Below are positions 26,566-35,421 of a stretch of DNA of 64,000 nucleotides, one piece after another. Origin of the DNA: Sporosarcina sp. FSL K6-2383 (lineage in GTDB: Bacteria; Bacillota; Bacilli; Bacillales_A; Planococcaceae); assembly GCF_038618305.1 (NCBI RefSeq), contig NZ_CP152017.1:2147501-2211500 (forward strand). The letters are read 5' to 3'. Under the pieces are notes generated by a model. The model saw only the letters and a list, made by a program, of their open reading frames with translations. It was not told the DNA's origin and made no database searches. The stretch's first letter is position 1, and each line of letters opens with the position of its first letter. The position numbers were made by a program, and so were the translations under genes.

Positions 26566-27420
26566 TCATCTATTTTTTCTTTTCATAACCAACAGTGACA
26601 GCATAAAAAACACAAGGGTCGTAGCACCAAGATAGAAAGCACTGAATAGCGTTGACGCTTTTTCACCATTTATCTTATAAAATACACCCATATTGATTAG
26701 GAAGTCCTTCTTTATTTCCGCAGGTGCATTAGCAAATGAATTCATCAAAGGCGTTTCCATGAGTACTTGCCGGAACAGTGCGGCCGAATGGGATACGGGA
26801 AATAACTTGACGATTGTTTGCAGGTATTCAGGTAAGCTCCCAATCGGAATATAAATTCCGGCTAAAAAGCCCAGTAGCGTCCCGACAACTGTACTTGCAG
26901 CAGCAAATGCATTGGAGGTTTTGAAAAAAGAAACTAACAAAAGAACCATTGATGCGCTTGCCAACACCGCTAAGATAATCACGACGATTGCAGCTATCAT
27001 ACTACCGAATGACAGCATTGCTTCTCCGGTCGCAACAAGAAATAGATTCGATGCAATCAGTGTACAAAGACACATGATGAAGCCCACAACTAACGCACTC
27101 ATAATATAACCACCAACTAATTTCGTCCGAGAAATCGGGGACGAATAAAAATCCATGTAGGTTTTATTTGCTCGATCATCGACTAGAATTCCGAAAGAAC
27201 CAAGCGTCGTTGTCATTGAAGTTATGGCAAGCATCCCGGCGATGAACCACGACATGAGCAATGCTCTTTTGGCTGGAAAGTCAGGCAGTTGTTTTGCGGT
27301 CATGTCACCTAAAAATAATACATATAGAGCGACGAGAATAATGACCGCAAGCAATGAGAAAAAGACCGTAGCTTTATCGCGAAAGTATAATAAAATATTT
27401 CGCTTAGCGAATGCCAACAT
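26566..27420 (-). CDS. ABC-2 type exporter permease
   Basis: Membrane subunit of 284 residues with six hydrophobic helices (first at about 18-36) and the ABC2_membrane fold. It starts with MLAFAKRNILLYFRDK, a typical amphipathic entry helix, and has a large loop between helices 5 and 6 with NSFANAPAEIKKDF. It overlaps the end of the ATPase gene by 17 bases. Together they form a drug- or lipid-type exporter under the LytTR regulator two genes upstream. The substrate is unknown. Confidence 0.9.
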   Translation of the reverse strand: MLAFAKRNILLYFRDKATVFFSLLAVIILVALYVLFLGDMTAKQLPDFPAKRALLMSWFIAGMLAITSMTTTLGSFGILVDDRANKTYMDFYSSPISRTKLVGGYIMSALVVGFIMCLCTLIASNLFLVATGEAMLSFGSMIAAIVVIILAVLASASMVLLLVSFFKTSNAFAAASTVVGTLLGFLAGIYIPIGSLPEYLQTIVKLFPVSHSAALFRQVLMETPLMNSFANAPAEIKKDFLINMGVFYKINGEKASTLFSAFYLGATTLVFFMLSLLVMKRKNR

Positions 27421-28333
27421 CGTGATTCACATCCTTTCCATTAATGGCGATAAAGACATCATCCAAGCTAGATTTCTTTACTTCAAATGAAGAGATGAAA
27501 GGTGTGAATTTCGCTAAAATCGGTATTGCGTCCGTTGTATGGCTTAGCGGGAGATGCAAAAGTGATCTTTCTTCGGTGAAATCTAGTCCATCTAGTGTAA
27601 GTAGGCTACGCAGTTCATCTGCTTTCTCTGTAGAAATTGTCAGCAGATGTGTAGAATAGTCATTTTTCAGCTGCTCAGGTGTTCCTTTTGCCACTATGCT
27701 ACCTTCTTTCATGACAACTACATAATCTGAGTTCGCTGCTTCTTCAATATAGTGTGTTGTTAAAAAAACAGTCATGCTTGTTTTCTTTTGTAGTTGTTGT
27801 ATGGTTTCCCAGATGTTTTTTCTACTTTCTGGATCGAGTCCTGTTGTTGGTTCATCCAATATTAATATTTGGGGCTTATGAATGAGAGCGCGCGCAATGT
27901 CCACTCGTCGTTTTTGTCCGCCAGATAATTTTCCGTATGGACGGTCTATTAAGGGGGTTACGTCTACGATTTCCATGACATTTTGAATCGCAGCGTTACG
28001 TTCTTGCTTCGTCATTCCGTAAAAGGATCCACGAATCGCTAAATTCTCTTTGACGGTCAATAAGGGATCGAGCAAGCTGTCCTGAAATACGACGCCGATT
28101 TCTTGGCGAATGGCTTGGTCGTGTTTGCCCACAGTATAACCACTGATAGTGACATGCCCCTCGTCTTGCTGGAGGAGTGTCAAGAGGATAGAAATAGTCG
28201 TCGATTTACCAGCACCATTTGTTCCTAAAAATGAAAAGAGGGATCCTTTCTCTACATAGAAACTGATGTCGTTGACAGCTCTTACTTTTCCGTATGACTT
28301 AGATAATCCATTTACCTCAATAATGTTAGCCAA
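27404..28333 (-). CDS. ABC exporter ATP-binding protein
   Basis: ATPase of 309 residues in the DrrA/CcmA-like group. Walker A is GTNGAGKST (about 37-45), the signature LSGGQKRR is near 135-142, Walker B LILDEPTTGLDP follows at about 154-165, and the H-loop TTHYIEEA is near 189-196. The C-terminal 80 residues are the usual extension. TTG at 28333 is the start: AGGAGGGG lies six bases upstream, and longer in-frame readings have none. Partner of the ABC-2 permease that follows. Confidence 0.92.
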   Translation of the reverse strand: MANIIEVNGLSKSYGKVRAVNDISFYVEKGSLFSFLGTNGAGKSTTISILLTLLQQDEGHVTISGYTVGKHDQAIRQEIGVVFQDSLLDPLLTVKENLAIRGSFYGMTKQERNAAIQNVMEIVDVTPLIDRPYGKLSGGQKRRVDIARALIHKPQILILDEPTTGLDPESRKNIWETIQQLQKKTSMTVFLTTHYIEEAANSDYVVVMKEGSIVAKGTPEQLKNDYSTHLLTISTEKADELRSLLTLDGLDFTEERSLLHLPLSHTTDAIPILAKFTPFISSFEVKKSSLDDVFIAINGKDVNHDVGIR

Positions 28334-28745
28334 TAGATGCCCCTCCTTTTTTACGTGCGATGGCAGCATTAATTTGTATAGCACTTTTTTGATTCCCCAT
28401 AAATATAACAATGATGACAATGAAATAAGTTAAGACCCCAGTCGCTACAACGAACGTTGTCACATGCCAAGTGAATGGAAAAATGTTAAACAGTGCACCG
28501 GCAACAAGCAGAACAATGATGACATCAAGTAATTCGATGAATCGTAAAAGAAGTGAATTCTGAATGGGTAACCGATGTGTAAAAAAGATTAGACCGTTGA
28601 TGCTAATTGAAATAAACAGCATATGAATAATCAGTGCCTCATTCATAGTGGGGAAAATAGTTAACAAACTAAAAAGAAGATAAAATAGACAACTGAATGT
28701 GAATGAAATACAGCTTGTAGAAATGTAATGTTTTAATAAGTTCAT
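28326..28745 (-). CDS. DUF3021 family membrane protein
   Basis: A 139-residue protein with four predicted helices (about 10-30, 37-55, 70-88, 96-116) and a short basic C-terminus. DUF3021 proteins almost always sit beside a LytTR DNA-binding protein, as here (12-base gap), and are thought to act as membrane partners or inhibitors of it. AAGGAGGAAA precedes ATG. It overlaps the start of the ATPase gene by 8 bases, so the four genes form one operon. Confidence 0.85.
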   Translation of the reverse strand: MNLLKHYISTSCISFTFSCLFYLLFSLLTIFPTMNEALIIHMLFISISINGLIFFTHRLPIQNSLLLRFIELLDVIIVLLVAGALFNIFPFTWHVTTFVVATGVLTYFIVIIVIFMGNQKSAIQINAAIARKKGGASIG

Positions 28746-28757
28746 AGGGTTTCCTCC

Positions 28758-29204
28758 TTATGATAAAAATTTTTCTTTAAAATCTTTTACATAATGTCTA
28801 TTGACGATTACTTTTTCTTTATTTGTCAAAGACGCTTCAAACTTGCCATTAAGCAATGCACGAACACTATCAATATGTGCTGTATTGACAATCAGGTTCT
28901 TACCGATACGAATAAAGTGTGTCTTGCTTAATTTTTGCTCAATCTTATACAGTTTCAAATCACATTCATACACTTCTTTTTCTGTGTAAATAAAAGTTTG
29001 ATTATCAACTGTTTCGATATAATACAAGTCATCTACAAGGAGCGAGTACGTCCTGTTCTCCCTTGTACCCGTTAATGTAATACTTGTTTGGCGAATTTGT
29101 TTAATGAGTCGTGCTAGCTGATTGTCAATATGCGAACAATTAATCGTGATTTCAACCTCTTCGTAGCTCTTGGATTCATTAATTATCAAACGAATGATAC
29201 TCAC
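28758..29204 (-). CDS. LytTR-type DNA-binding regulator (no receiver domain)
   Basis: A 148-residue protein whose C-terminal two thirds (about 48-147) is a LytTR domain: VDDLYYIETVDNQTFIYT, FIRIGKNLIVNTAHIDSV and VNRHYVKDFKEKFL are family segments. There is no phosphoacceptor receiver domain, so control must come from another input, probably the DUF3021 membrane protein that follows. The start is tentative: GTG at 29204 lies very close to AAAGGAT. An inverted repeat 68-97 bases upstream may be its own operator. Confidence 0.87.
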   Translation of the reverse strand: MSIIRLIINESKSYEEVEITINCSHIDNQLARLIKQIRQTSITLTGTRENRTYSLLVDDLYYIETVDNQTFIYTEKEVYECDLKLYKIEQKLSKTHFIRIGKNLIVNTAHIDSVRALLNGKFEASLTNKEKVIVNRHYVKDFKEKFLS

Positions 29205-29271
29205 ATCCTTTAGTTGGAATCTTATGGATAGAATCGTACCATTTGGCGCAAGTCAGAACAATGCATCTCAC

Positions 29272-29301
29272 GTAACTTGCATTTTTCATACTGTAAGTTA
29301 C
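29272..29301. promoter_or_regulatory. Inverted-repeat operator upstream of the LytTR operon
   Basis: GTAACTT (29272-29278) and AAGTTAC (29295-29301) form a perfect 7-bp inverted repeat, with half-sites 23 bases apart, about two helical turns. It lies between the LytTR gene and the divergent yfmR gene. A third, weaker GCAAGT half-site is at about 29248. Autoregulation by LytTR is inferred. Confidence 0.5.
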
Positions 29302-29384
29302 AAGGAATAGGACATACCCTTTTAAAAATAGAGTAAAATCGGCTATGATAGAATAATGTTGTTATTAGAAATGGAAGTGTTGTT

Positions 29385-31277
29385 ATGAGTCAATTGATTA
29401 TTGAAAACCTCACGAAGACCGTTGGGGAGAAAACATTGTTTAAAGATATAGCGTTTACAGTTGTAAGCGGAGAAAAAGTTGGTTTGCTTGGTATTAATGG
29501 AACAGGTAAGTCAACGTTACTGTCTATCCTTGCGGGTGTGGAAGAGGCTGATTCGATTTCAACGGACCATCCGAACAGATACCGTATTGTTTATTTACCA
29601 CAAGAGCCCGAATTCGATCCACAATTGACGGTGATGGAAACGGTGTTTATGAGTGATGCGCCGATTATCAAGGTCAATTTGGAGTACGAGCACGCATTGC
29701 AAGCTTTGTCAGCAGATCCTGAATCGACATATAATCAAGACCAATATTCAAAATTCCAAAACCAAATGGATGATCTATCTGGTTGGGATATTAACTCTAA
29801 AGCACGGACGATTTTATCGAAGTTAGGTATTGAAACATTCGATAAGAAGGTTGGCGAGTTGTCGGGCGGACAGAAAAAACGTGTCGCATTGGCAAAAGTT
29901 CTCATTGAGCCTGCAGATCTATTGCTACTCGATGAGCCAACGAACCATCTCGATGTCGATTCAATCATGTGGCTGTCCGAGTACTTAAAAAACGAACAAG
30001 GCGCTGTCATTTTTGTCACGCATGACCGTTACTTCTTGGATGAATTATCAACTAATATTTATGAATTGGCAGACAAAACGTTATACGCTCACACAGGTAA
30101 CTACGGAAATTATCTTGAAGCAAAAGCGATTCGTGCAGAAATGGCGGCATCATCAGACGATAAGCTCCGCAATCAGTACCGCTCTGAATTGAAATGGATT
30201 CGTCGTGGTGCGAAAGCAAGGTCGACGAAGCAAAAAGCACGGATTGGTCGCTTCGACGAATTAGCAGAGAAAGTTAAAAAAGAGGACAGCGTTGGAGAAA
30301 TGGATGTGGCACTGAAATCCACGCGTTTAGGTAAAAAGGTGATTGAAGCGATTGGGATTTCAAAAACATTTGATGGACGAACAATCATTGATAACTTTTC
30401 AAGTATTCTACAATCAGGTGACCGTATAGCCGTTGTCGGACCGAATGGAGCAGGGAAAACGACATTATTGAATATGCTTTCCGGGAAAAGTGAACCAGAT
30501 AGTGGCGTCATTGATGTTGGAACAACGGTGAAAATTGCTCACTTCCAACAACATGCGCCGTTAATGGATGAAAAGAAACGGATTATCGAATATATTCAAG
30601 ATACGTCAAATGATATTGAAGATGCGGATGGAGTGCGCATTTCAGCTTCGCAAATGCTAGAAAGGTTTTTATTCCCAACGAGAGCGCATGGTACGCCAAT
30701 TGGTAAATTATCGGGTGGAGAGCGCAAACGCCTTTATCTCTTGAAATTGCTCATGGAACAACCGAACGTCCTGATACTGGATGAGCCGACCAATGACCTC
30801 GATTTGGAGACGCTATCTGTTTTGGAAACATTCATCGATACATTCCCTGGGGTTGTCATTACCATTTCGCATGACCGGTTTTTCCTAGACCGTACTTCAA
30901 CCAAACTCTGGGTGTTGGATGGATTGGGCAACGTCGATACATGGTTCGGCATCTATACCGATTTCCTAGAAACCTATGTGGCTCCAGAGGTCGTGAAGTC
31001 GAAACCAGTCGTAGAAATTGCACCAGCTGAACCTACGCCAGTATCGCAGCAGGTAAAGAAGAAAATGACCTACGCAGAGAAAAAGGAATGGGAAACCATT
31101 GAAGTGGATATTGAGAAAGTTGAAACGGATATTGAAAAAAACGAGGCAGAAATGGCTGCTGTTGGTTCTGATTACGATAAACTAAGTGTGTTAACGGCAT
31201 CGCTTGATGAATTAAATGCAAAATACGAAACATTAGTGGAACGTTGGACTTATTTACAAGAACTAGCTGAATCTTAA
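29385..31277 (+). CDS. yfmR: ABC-F family ribosome-associated ATPase (YfmR/Uup type)
   Basis: Soluble protein of 630 residues with two ABC domains and no membrane segment. The first has Walker A GINGTGKST (about 36-44) and LSGGQKKRVALAK. The linker has the arginine-rich RSELKWIRRGAKARSTKQKAR segment of Uup/YfmR that reaches the ribosomal P/E sites. The second has GPNGAGKTT and LSGGERKRLYLLK. A C-terminal coiled coil (about 555-628) completes the Uup-like form. YfmR helps ribosomes through difficult sequences, including overlap with EF-P function in B. subtilis. ypgR follows after 16 bases, so the two are probably co-transcribed. Confidence 0.93.
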   Translation: MSQLIIENLTKTVGEKTLFKDIAFTVVSGEKVGLLGINGTGKSTLLSILAGVEEADSISTDHPNRYRIVYLPQEPEFDPQLTVMETVFMSDAPIIKVNLEYEHALQALSADPESTYNQDQYSKFQNQMDDLSGWDINSKARTILSKLGIETFDKKVGELSGGQKKRVALAKVLIEPADLLLLDEPTNHLDVDSIMWLSEYLKNEQGAVIFVTHDRYFLDELSTNIYELADKTLYAHTGNYGNYLEAKAIRAEMAASSDDKLRNQYRSELKWIRRGAKARSTKQKARIGRFDELAEKVKKEDSVGEMDVALKSTRLGKKVIEAIGISKTFDGRTIIDNFSSILQSGDRIAVVGPNGAGKTTLLNMLSGKSEPDSGVIDVGTTVKIAHFQQHAPLMDEKKRIIEYIQDTSNDIEDADGVRISASQMLERFLFPTRAHGTPIGKLSGGERKRLYLLKLLMEQPNVLILDEPTNDLDLETLSVLETFIDTFPGVVITISHDRFFLDRTSTKLWVLDGLGNVDTWFGIYTDFLETYVAPEVVKSKPVVEIAPAEPTPVSQQVKKKMTYAEKKEWETIEVDIEKVETDIEKNEAEMAAVGSDYDKLSVLTASLDELNAKYETLVERWTYLQELAES

Positions 31278-31293
31278 TAAGGAGGCAATACGA

Positions 31294-32427
31294 GTGAATA
31301 TTGTAACGATTGAACCAACACCAAGTCCAAACTCTATGAAAATTGTGCTCGATACGGAGTTGCCAAAAGGCACTGGGCTTAATTTTAAAAAAGAGGATGC
31401 TGCGACAGCGCCACATCCAGTTGCAGCGCTCTTGAACATTACAGGAATTAAAGGGATTTACCATGTCATGAACTTTATGGCCGTTGAACGAATTGGCAAT
31501 GTTGCTTGGGAATCCATTCTTGCGGATGTACAAGCTGTTTTTAATGAAGAACAAGGCGCGGAAACGGAAGCTGAAGCGGAAATTGACGATAGCTACGGTG
31601 AAGTGTACGTCCATGTGCAAACGTATAAAGACGTTCCTCTCCAAGTGAAAGTATTCGATAGCGCTTCTGAGGAACGTTTCGGGCTGAGCGAACGCTTTGT
31701 CAAAGCGATGGAAGCTGTGCATAGCACAGAAGTTGAAAACTATATTTTACTGCGTAAATGGGCTGATTATGGTATTCGTTACGGGGAAAAAGCTGAAATT
31801 GGTGAGACAGTTATTCAAGAGATTGAGGCTGCCTACCCAGAGGAACGCCTACAGGAAATTATTCGTTTGTCTACTGAAGGACAAACGGTAACTGGACAGC
31901 GTGGCAAAAAAGTATCGCTTGAGGAATTTGCGGTGGATGAATGGGAAACAAGATTCCAATTGCTCGACCAAATGCCAGATCCAGATATGTCTGATGCACC
32001 ACTTCTTGGCGAGGCACTGGAAGATGATAAGATGTCAATTAGACGCCTTGCAACAGTTTACTTGGGGATGATTGAAGACGAAGCAGTAATCCCTTATGTC
32101 GAACGAGCGCTAAAAGACAAGAGCTGGGCAGTGCGTCGAACAGCGGGAGATTGCATGAGTGATTTAGGCTTTGAAGGTTTTGAAAATGCGGCAATCGAAG
32201 CATTGAACGATAAAAATAAATTAGTCCGTTGGCGGGCGGCGATGTTCCTTTATGAAACGGGGACTGAGACGGCATTACCCGCTTTGAAAGATGCTGAAAA
32301 TGATACTGAATTTGAAGTGAAGCTTCAAATACGTATGGCGATTGCGCGCATTGCAGAAGGCGAAGACGCCAAAGGGTCTGTTTGGAAGCAAATGACGGAA
32401 GCACGCATGGTCTCGCCGAACGAATAA
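31294..32427 (+). CDS. ypgR: NifU-N / HEAT-repeat protein, conserved virulence factor C family
   Basis: A 377-residue protein, the same length as B. subtilis YpgR and related to staphylococcal CvfC. The N-terminal 85 residues (EPTPSPNSMKIVLD, HPVAALLNITGIKGIYHVMNF) are a Nfu/NifU-N scaffold-like domain without its own cysteine motif. The C-terminal third (about 220-365) is made of HEAT-like repeats, with RRLATVYLG, WAVRRTAGDCMSDLG and VRWRAAMFLYETG. The biochemical role is unknown; CvfC affects virulence gene expression in Staphylococcus aureus. The start is GTG with AAGGAGG upstream, 16 bases after yfmR. Confidence 0.88.
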   Translation: MNIVTIEPTPSPNSMKIVLDTELPKGTGLNFKKEDAATAPHPVAALLNITGIKGIYHVMNFMAVERIGNVAWESILADVQAVFNEEQGAETEAEAEIDDSYGEVYVHVQTYKDVPLQVKVFDSASEERFGLSERFVKAMEAVHSTEVENYILLRKWADYGIRYGEKAEIGETVIQEIEAAYPEERLQEIIRLSTEGQTVTGQRGKKVSLEEFAVDEWETRFQLLDQMPDPDMSDAPLLGEALEDDKMSIRRLATVYLGMIEDEAVIPYVERALKDKSWAVRRTAGDCMSDLGFEGFENAAIEALNDKNKLVRWRAAMFLYETGTETALPALKDAENDTEFEVKLQIRMAIARIAEGEDAKGSVWKQMTEARMVSPNE

Positions 32428-32447
32428 AAATAATGATGATACAAATG

Positions 32448-32490
32448 AGGCCGATTCGCAACGGACACAACGTTGTGAATCGGTCTTCTT
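32448..32490 (+). terminator. Terminator after ypgR
   Basis: The long stem GGCCGATTCGCAACG / CGTTGTGAATCGGTC (two wobbles) is followed by TTCTTTC. The T-run is imperfect. Confidence 0.7.
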
Positions 32491-32590
32491 TCATAATTGA
32501 ACATTCAGGTGATAGAGTAGGAGACTTATACTCCGAAATCGTGGTCATTCACGAATTGATTTTTAGCAGTAGAAAGGTTGTTTTTAGTTG

Positions 32591-33790
32591 ATGAAACCAG
32601 TAACAGGGTCAAAAAGAATTCGTTTTGCGGTATTACTTGGAATGCTAGCGGCGATGGGACCATTATCGATTGATATGTATTTGCCTTCATTCCCTACAAT
32701 TGTAGGTGCTTTTGATACAACTGCATCCTTAGTGCAGGTTAGCTTAACCGCCTGTTTGTTAGGAATTGGATTAGGCCAGCTCGTACTTGGACCAATGAGC
32801 GATGTTCACGGGCGGAAGAAGCCATTACTGATTGGACTTGCGGTTTATTTCGTTGCTTCTTTTTTATGTGTAATTGCGCCGTCCATTGAATTTTTTATCG
32901 TCGCACGATTTATGCAGGGGTTTGCAGCATCAGCAGGAATCGTCATTTCGAGGGCGGTTGTTCGGGATGTTTATAGTGGAAGGGAACTGACGAAGTTTTT
33001 CGCTTTGCTTATGTTGATTAATAACTTAGCACCTATTCTCGCCCCGATTTTTGGTGGTGGAATTCTTGCTTTTGCAGAATGGACGGGTATATTTGCTGTA
33101 CTGAGTGCAATCGGTTTTTTACTATTTGTCGTTGTATTGTGGAGAATGGACGAAACAAATCCCGAGCAAATGCGTGCACCTAGCAGCATATCCAAGATGT
33201 TGAAAAATTTTCTGTCTTTACTTAAAAATAAACAATTCATGGGCTTTGCGCTGGCACAAGGTTTTATCATGGCTGGTATATTTGCTTATGTTGCTGGGAC
33301 ACCGTTTGTCTACCAAAATATTTACGGCGTTTCGCCGCAGACCTTTAGTTTACTGTTTGGGATGAATGGACTTGGACTGATATTGGGAACGCAAATGGTG
33401 GGACGATTAACGGGTGTATTATCTGAAAAGAAATTTTTAGAAATTGGTTTGTTGATGTCTATTACTTCAGGCACATTGCTACTACTTGCGGTGTTGTTGA
33501 ATGGGCCGTTCCTTACGATTGTAGTACCAATTTTCTTTTTCGTGGCTTCAATCGGCGTTATTTCAACTTCTTCCTTTTCATTGGCGATGGAGTCACAGGG
33601 ACATATTGCGGGGAGTGCTTCTGCATTGCTCGGTTTACTACCTTTCATTCTCGGTTCGATTACAGCGCCGCTTGTAGGAATAGCAGGTGAAGAGACGGCG
33701 ATCCCGATGGGGGTTATCATTTTCACGGCAAGTTTAATCGCAGTTCTTGCCTATATCGGACTAGCGAGAAAAACTTTGAAAGAAATCTAA
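32591..33790 (+). CDS. Bcr/CflA-family multidrug efflux MFS transporter
   Basis: Twelve-helix major facilitator of 399 residues. The subfamily signatures are MGPLSIDMYLPSFP near the start, GLGQLVLGPMSDVHGRKKPL (motif A, about 60-79) and RFMQGFAASAGIVISRAVVRDVY (about 104-126). Members export drugs such as bicyclomycin, chloramphenicol or sulfonamides, and some export cysteine; the substrate here is unknown. The start is ATG at 32591 with AAAGG upstream (a TTG directly before it is also possible). Monocistronic between two terminators. Confidence 0.92.
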   Translation: MKPVTGSKRIRFAVLLGMLAAMGPLSIDMYLPSFPTIVGAFDTTASLVQVSLTACLLGIGLGQLVLGPMSDVHGRKKPLLIGLAVYFVASFLCVIAPSIEFFIVARFMQGFAASAGIVISRAVVRDVYSGRELTKFFALLMLINNLAPILAPIFGGGILAFAEWTGIFAVLSAIGFLLFVVVLWRMDETNPEQMRAPSSISKMLKNFLSLLKNKQFMGFALAQGFIMAGIFAYVAGTPFVYQNIYGVSPQTFSLLFGMNGLGLILGTQMVGRLTGVLSEKKFLEIGLLMSITSGTLLLLAVLLNGPFLTIVVPIFFFVASIGVISTSSFSLAMESQGHIAGSASALLGLLPFILGSITAPLVGIAGEETAIPMGVIIFTASLIAVLAYIGLARKTLKEI

Positions 33791-33793
33791 TAG

Positions 33794-33827
33794 ACAGCCG
33801 CTTACTCAATGGAGTAGGCGGCTGTTT
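33794..33827 (+). terminator. Terminator of the MFS gene
   Basis: The stem ACAGCCGC-TACTC / GAGTA-GCGGCTGT with loop AAT(G) is followed by TTTTC, 4 bases after the stop. Confidence 0.88.
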
Positions 33828-33879
33828 TCATTCTTTCGCAGCTAACCGAATAAGATAAAGCAAAAGGATGTGAGCAGAG

Positions 33880-34323
33880 TTGCGAGAAGTCATCATTGCT
33901 TTAGTTAGTTCTTCCATCACAATTGTCATAACAAGCTTTTTTAATTACCATTTTCGATTAAGACAAGAGATACGCAATGAATCTGTTAAATATACGACAG
34001 AAATTTTGAAAAAAGTTTATACTCCAATTTTGAAAATACTTGTTTCCGCAACCGTGCCTGGAGATGGATATGATGGTATTACAAAAGAAATGCTTTTTGA
34101 GATTGAGTCGATTATGAAAAGAAATTACGAGCTAGTAGATCCTCATCTTCATTCAATTATGTGGTCTTTGAAAACAGAAGTTAGACGGGAGCATTATGAG
34201 GAGAGTTTAAGGTTGTTTGACAAAAATAAGAACTTATTGACACATGTCGAGCATCACTTCAATTTTTATCGGAAACGGATAGGATTACCCTTTGATAAAA
34301 CAAAGTTAACCAGAACCGTTTAG
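33880..34323 (+). CDS. Uncharacterised protein with an N-terminal membrane helix
   Basis: A 147-residue protein I do not recognise. Residues 4-22 (VIIALVSSSITIVITSFF) form one hydrophobic helix, followed by a charged, mostly alpha-helical cytoplasmic-type domain with HFRLRQEIRNE and LKTEVRREHYEESLRLFDKN. Histidines cluster in HVEHHFNFY near the C-terminus. The start is TTG at 33880; the upstream GGATGTGAG is a modest ribosome-binding site. It lies in the block inserted between ypgR and brxA. No function proposed. Confidence 0.6.
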   Translation: MREVIIALVSSSITIVITSFFNYHFRLRQEIRNESVKYTTEILKKVYTPILKILVSATVPGDGYDGITKEMLFEIESIMKRNYELVDPHLHSIMWSLKTEVRREHYEESLRLFDKNKNLLTHVEHHFNFYRKRIGLPFDKTKLTRTV

Positions 34324-34455
34324 CTGAAACGTAATTGATTCCTGTCATAATCGGACAAGTGCCGCCATTCAAAAATTTAGCGTGAATAATATAAAGAGAA
34401 AAAGTATATACGCCAGTACTTTTTTGAAAGCTAATAAAGGGAGGGGGGAAATAAG

Positions 34456-35265
34456 ATGGTTAAAATCGTAATCGATGCAGGACATGGCTTTCATACACCT
34501 GGGAAGCGTTCACCCGATGACGAAAGGGAGTGGTCATTTAACAATAAGGTAGCCCAATATGCGATAGCTAAATTACAAACCTATGAGAATGTGGACATTT
34601 TACGTGTCGATGATCCAACAGGAAAGACAGATGTTCCGCTGGCAACAAGGACAAAGCAGGCGAATGAATGGCAGGCAGATGTCTACGCTTCCATTCACCA
34701 TAATGCATTGAACGGTCAATGGGGTCAGCATAGCGGTATTGAGACGTATACGATGGACAACCCAACGGCCAATCCAAAATCGCTTGAAATCGCAGGAGCT
34801 ATCCATCCGCGTGTTGTCATGGCGATGGGTATTAGCAATCGTGGTATGAAAAGAGCGAATTTCCACGTGCTACGTGAGTCTGCCATGCCTGCGTTCTTAA
34901 CAGAAGGTGGCTTTATGGATTCGACAATCGACATTTCTAAATTACGCGACGATAACTACTTACAGGCGCAGGGGGAAGCGATTGCGGAAGGACTAGCAGT
35001 CTATTTTAAGTTGCAACTAAAATCTGTACAAGAACAACAAGTCGCAGAACAGTATAAACAAAGTGGAAATCACCTCTATCAACCATCTATGCAGATTATT
35101 ATTAACTCAACTCTTGATGTGTTAATTAGACTAGAAAATAAGCAAGAAGGCGCGCTGTCTCCAATTTGGCGTGAAAAGCTATCCGAAGGAACGTTGACAG
35201 ACTCAGATGCAATCGGAATTTTGTTTGTAGCACTTGATCGTGGATTGCTTGGAGAAGTAAAGTGA
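34456..35265 (+). CDS. N-acetylmuramoyl-L-alanine amidase, Amidase_3
   Basis: Zinc amidase that cuts the bond between N-acetylmuramic acid and the stem peptide; 269 residues. Zinc ligands are His10 (DAGHG), Glu25 (DEREW) and His81 or His82 (SIHHNA); the catalytic Glu150 is in TEGGFMDS. The catalytic domain spans about 1-185 and an unrecognised C-terminal part of 85 residues may bind wall. There is no signal peptide, as in phage endolysins and the mother-cell lysis enzyme CwlC, so release needs a holin or lysis. GGGAGGGGGG precedes ATG. Confidence 0.9.
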   Translation: MVKIVIDAGHGFHTPGKRSPDDEREWSFNNKVAQYAIAKLQTYENVDILRVDDPTGKTDVPLATRTKQANEWQADVYASIHHNALNGQWGQHSGIETYTMDNPTANPKSLEIAGAIHPRVVMAMGISNRGMKRANFHVLRESAMPAFLTEGGFMDSTIDISKLRDDNYLQAQGEAIAEGLAVYFKLQLKSVQEQQVAEQYKQSGNHLYQPSMQIIINSTLDVLIRLENKQEGALSPIWREKLSEGTLTDSDAIGILFVALDRGLLGEVK

Positions 35266-35421
35266 GGCTTTGACGAAAAAAGGCAGGTGGCTCAGATGAG
35301 TGCCTGCCGTTTTCTTGCAGGAAAGCTACAATCGGTGAAAATCTTCCACAGACATTGTAGAATGAATACGTACAGAAGAAATTATTATTTATCTTTTAAT
35401 GAATTGAAGGGGGATTTATAC

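Noticed and set aside
31033..31722. 229-codon minus-strand ORF
   Set aside because: Antisense to yfmR and ypgR, spanning the gap between them; composition reflects complement codons and it has no start signal.
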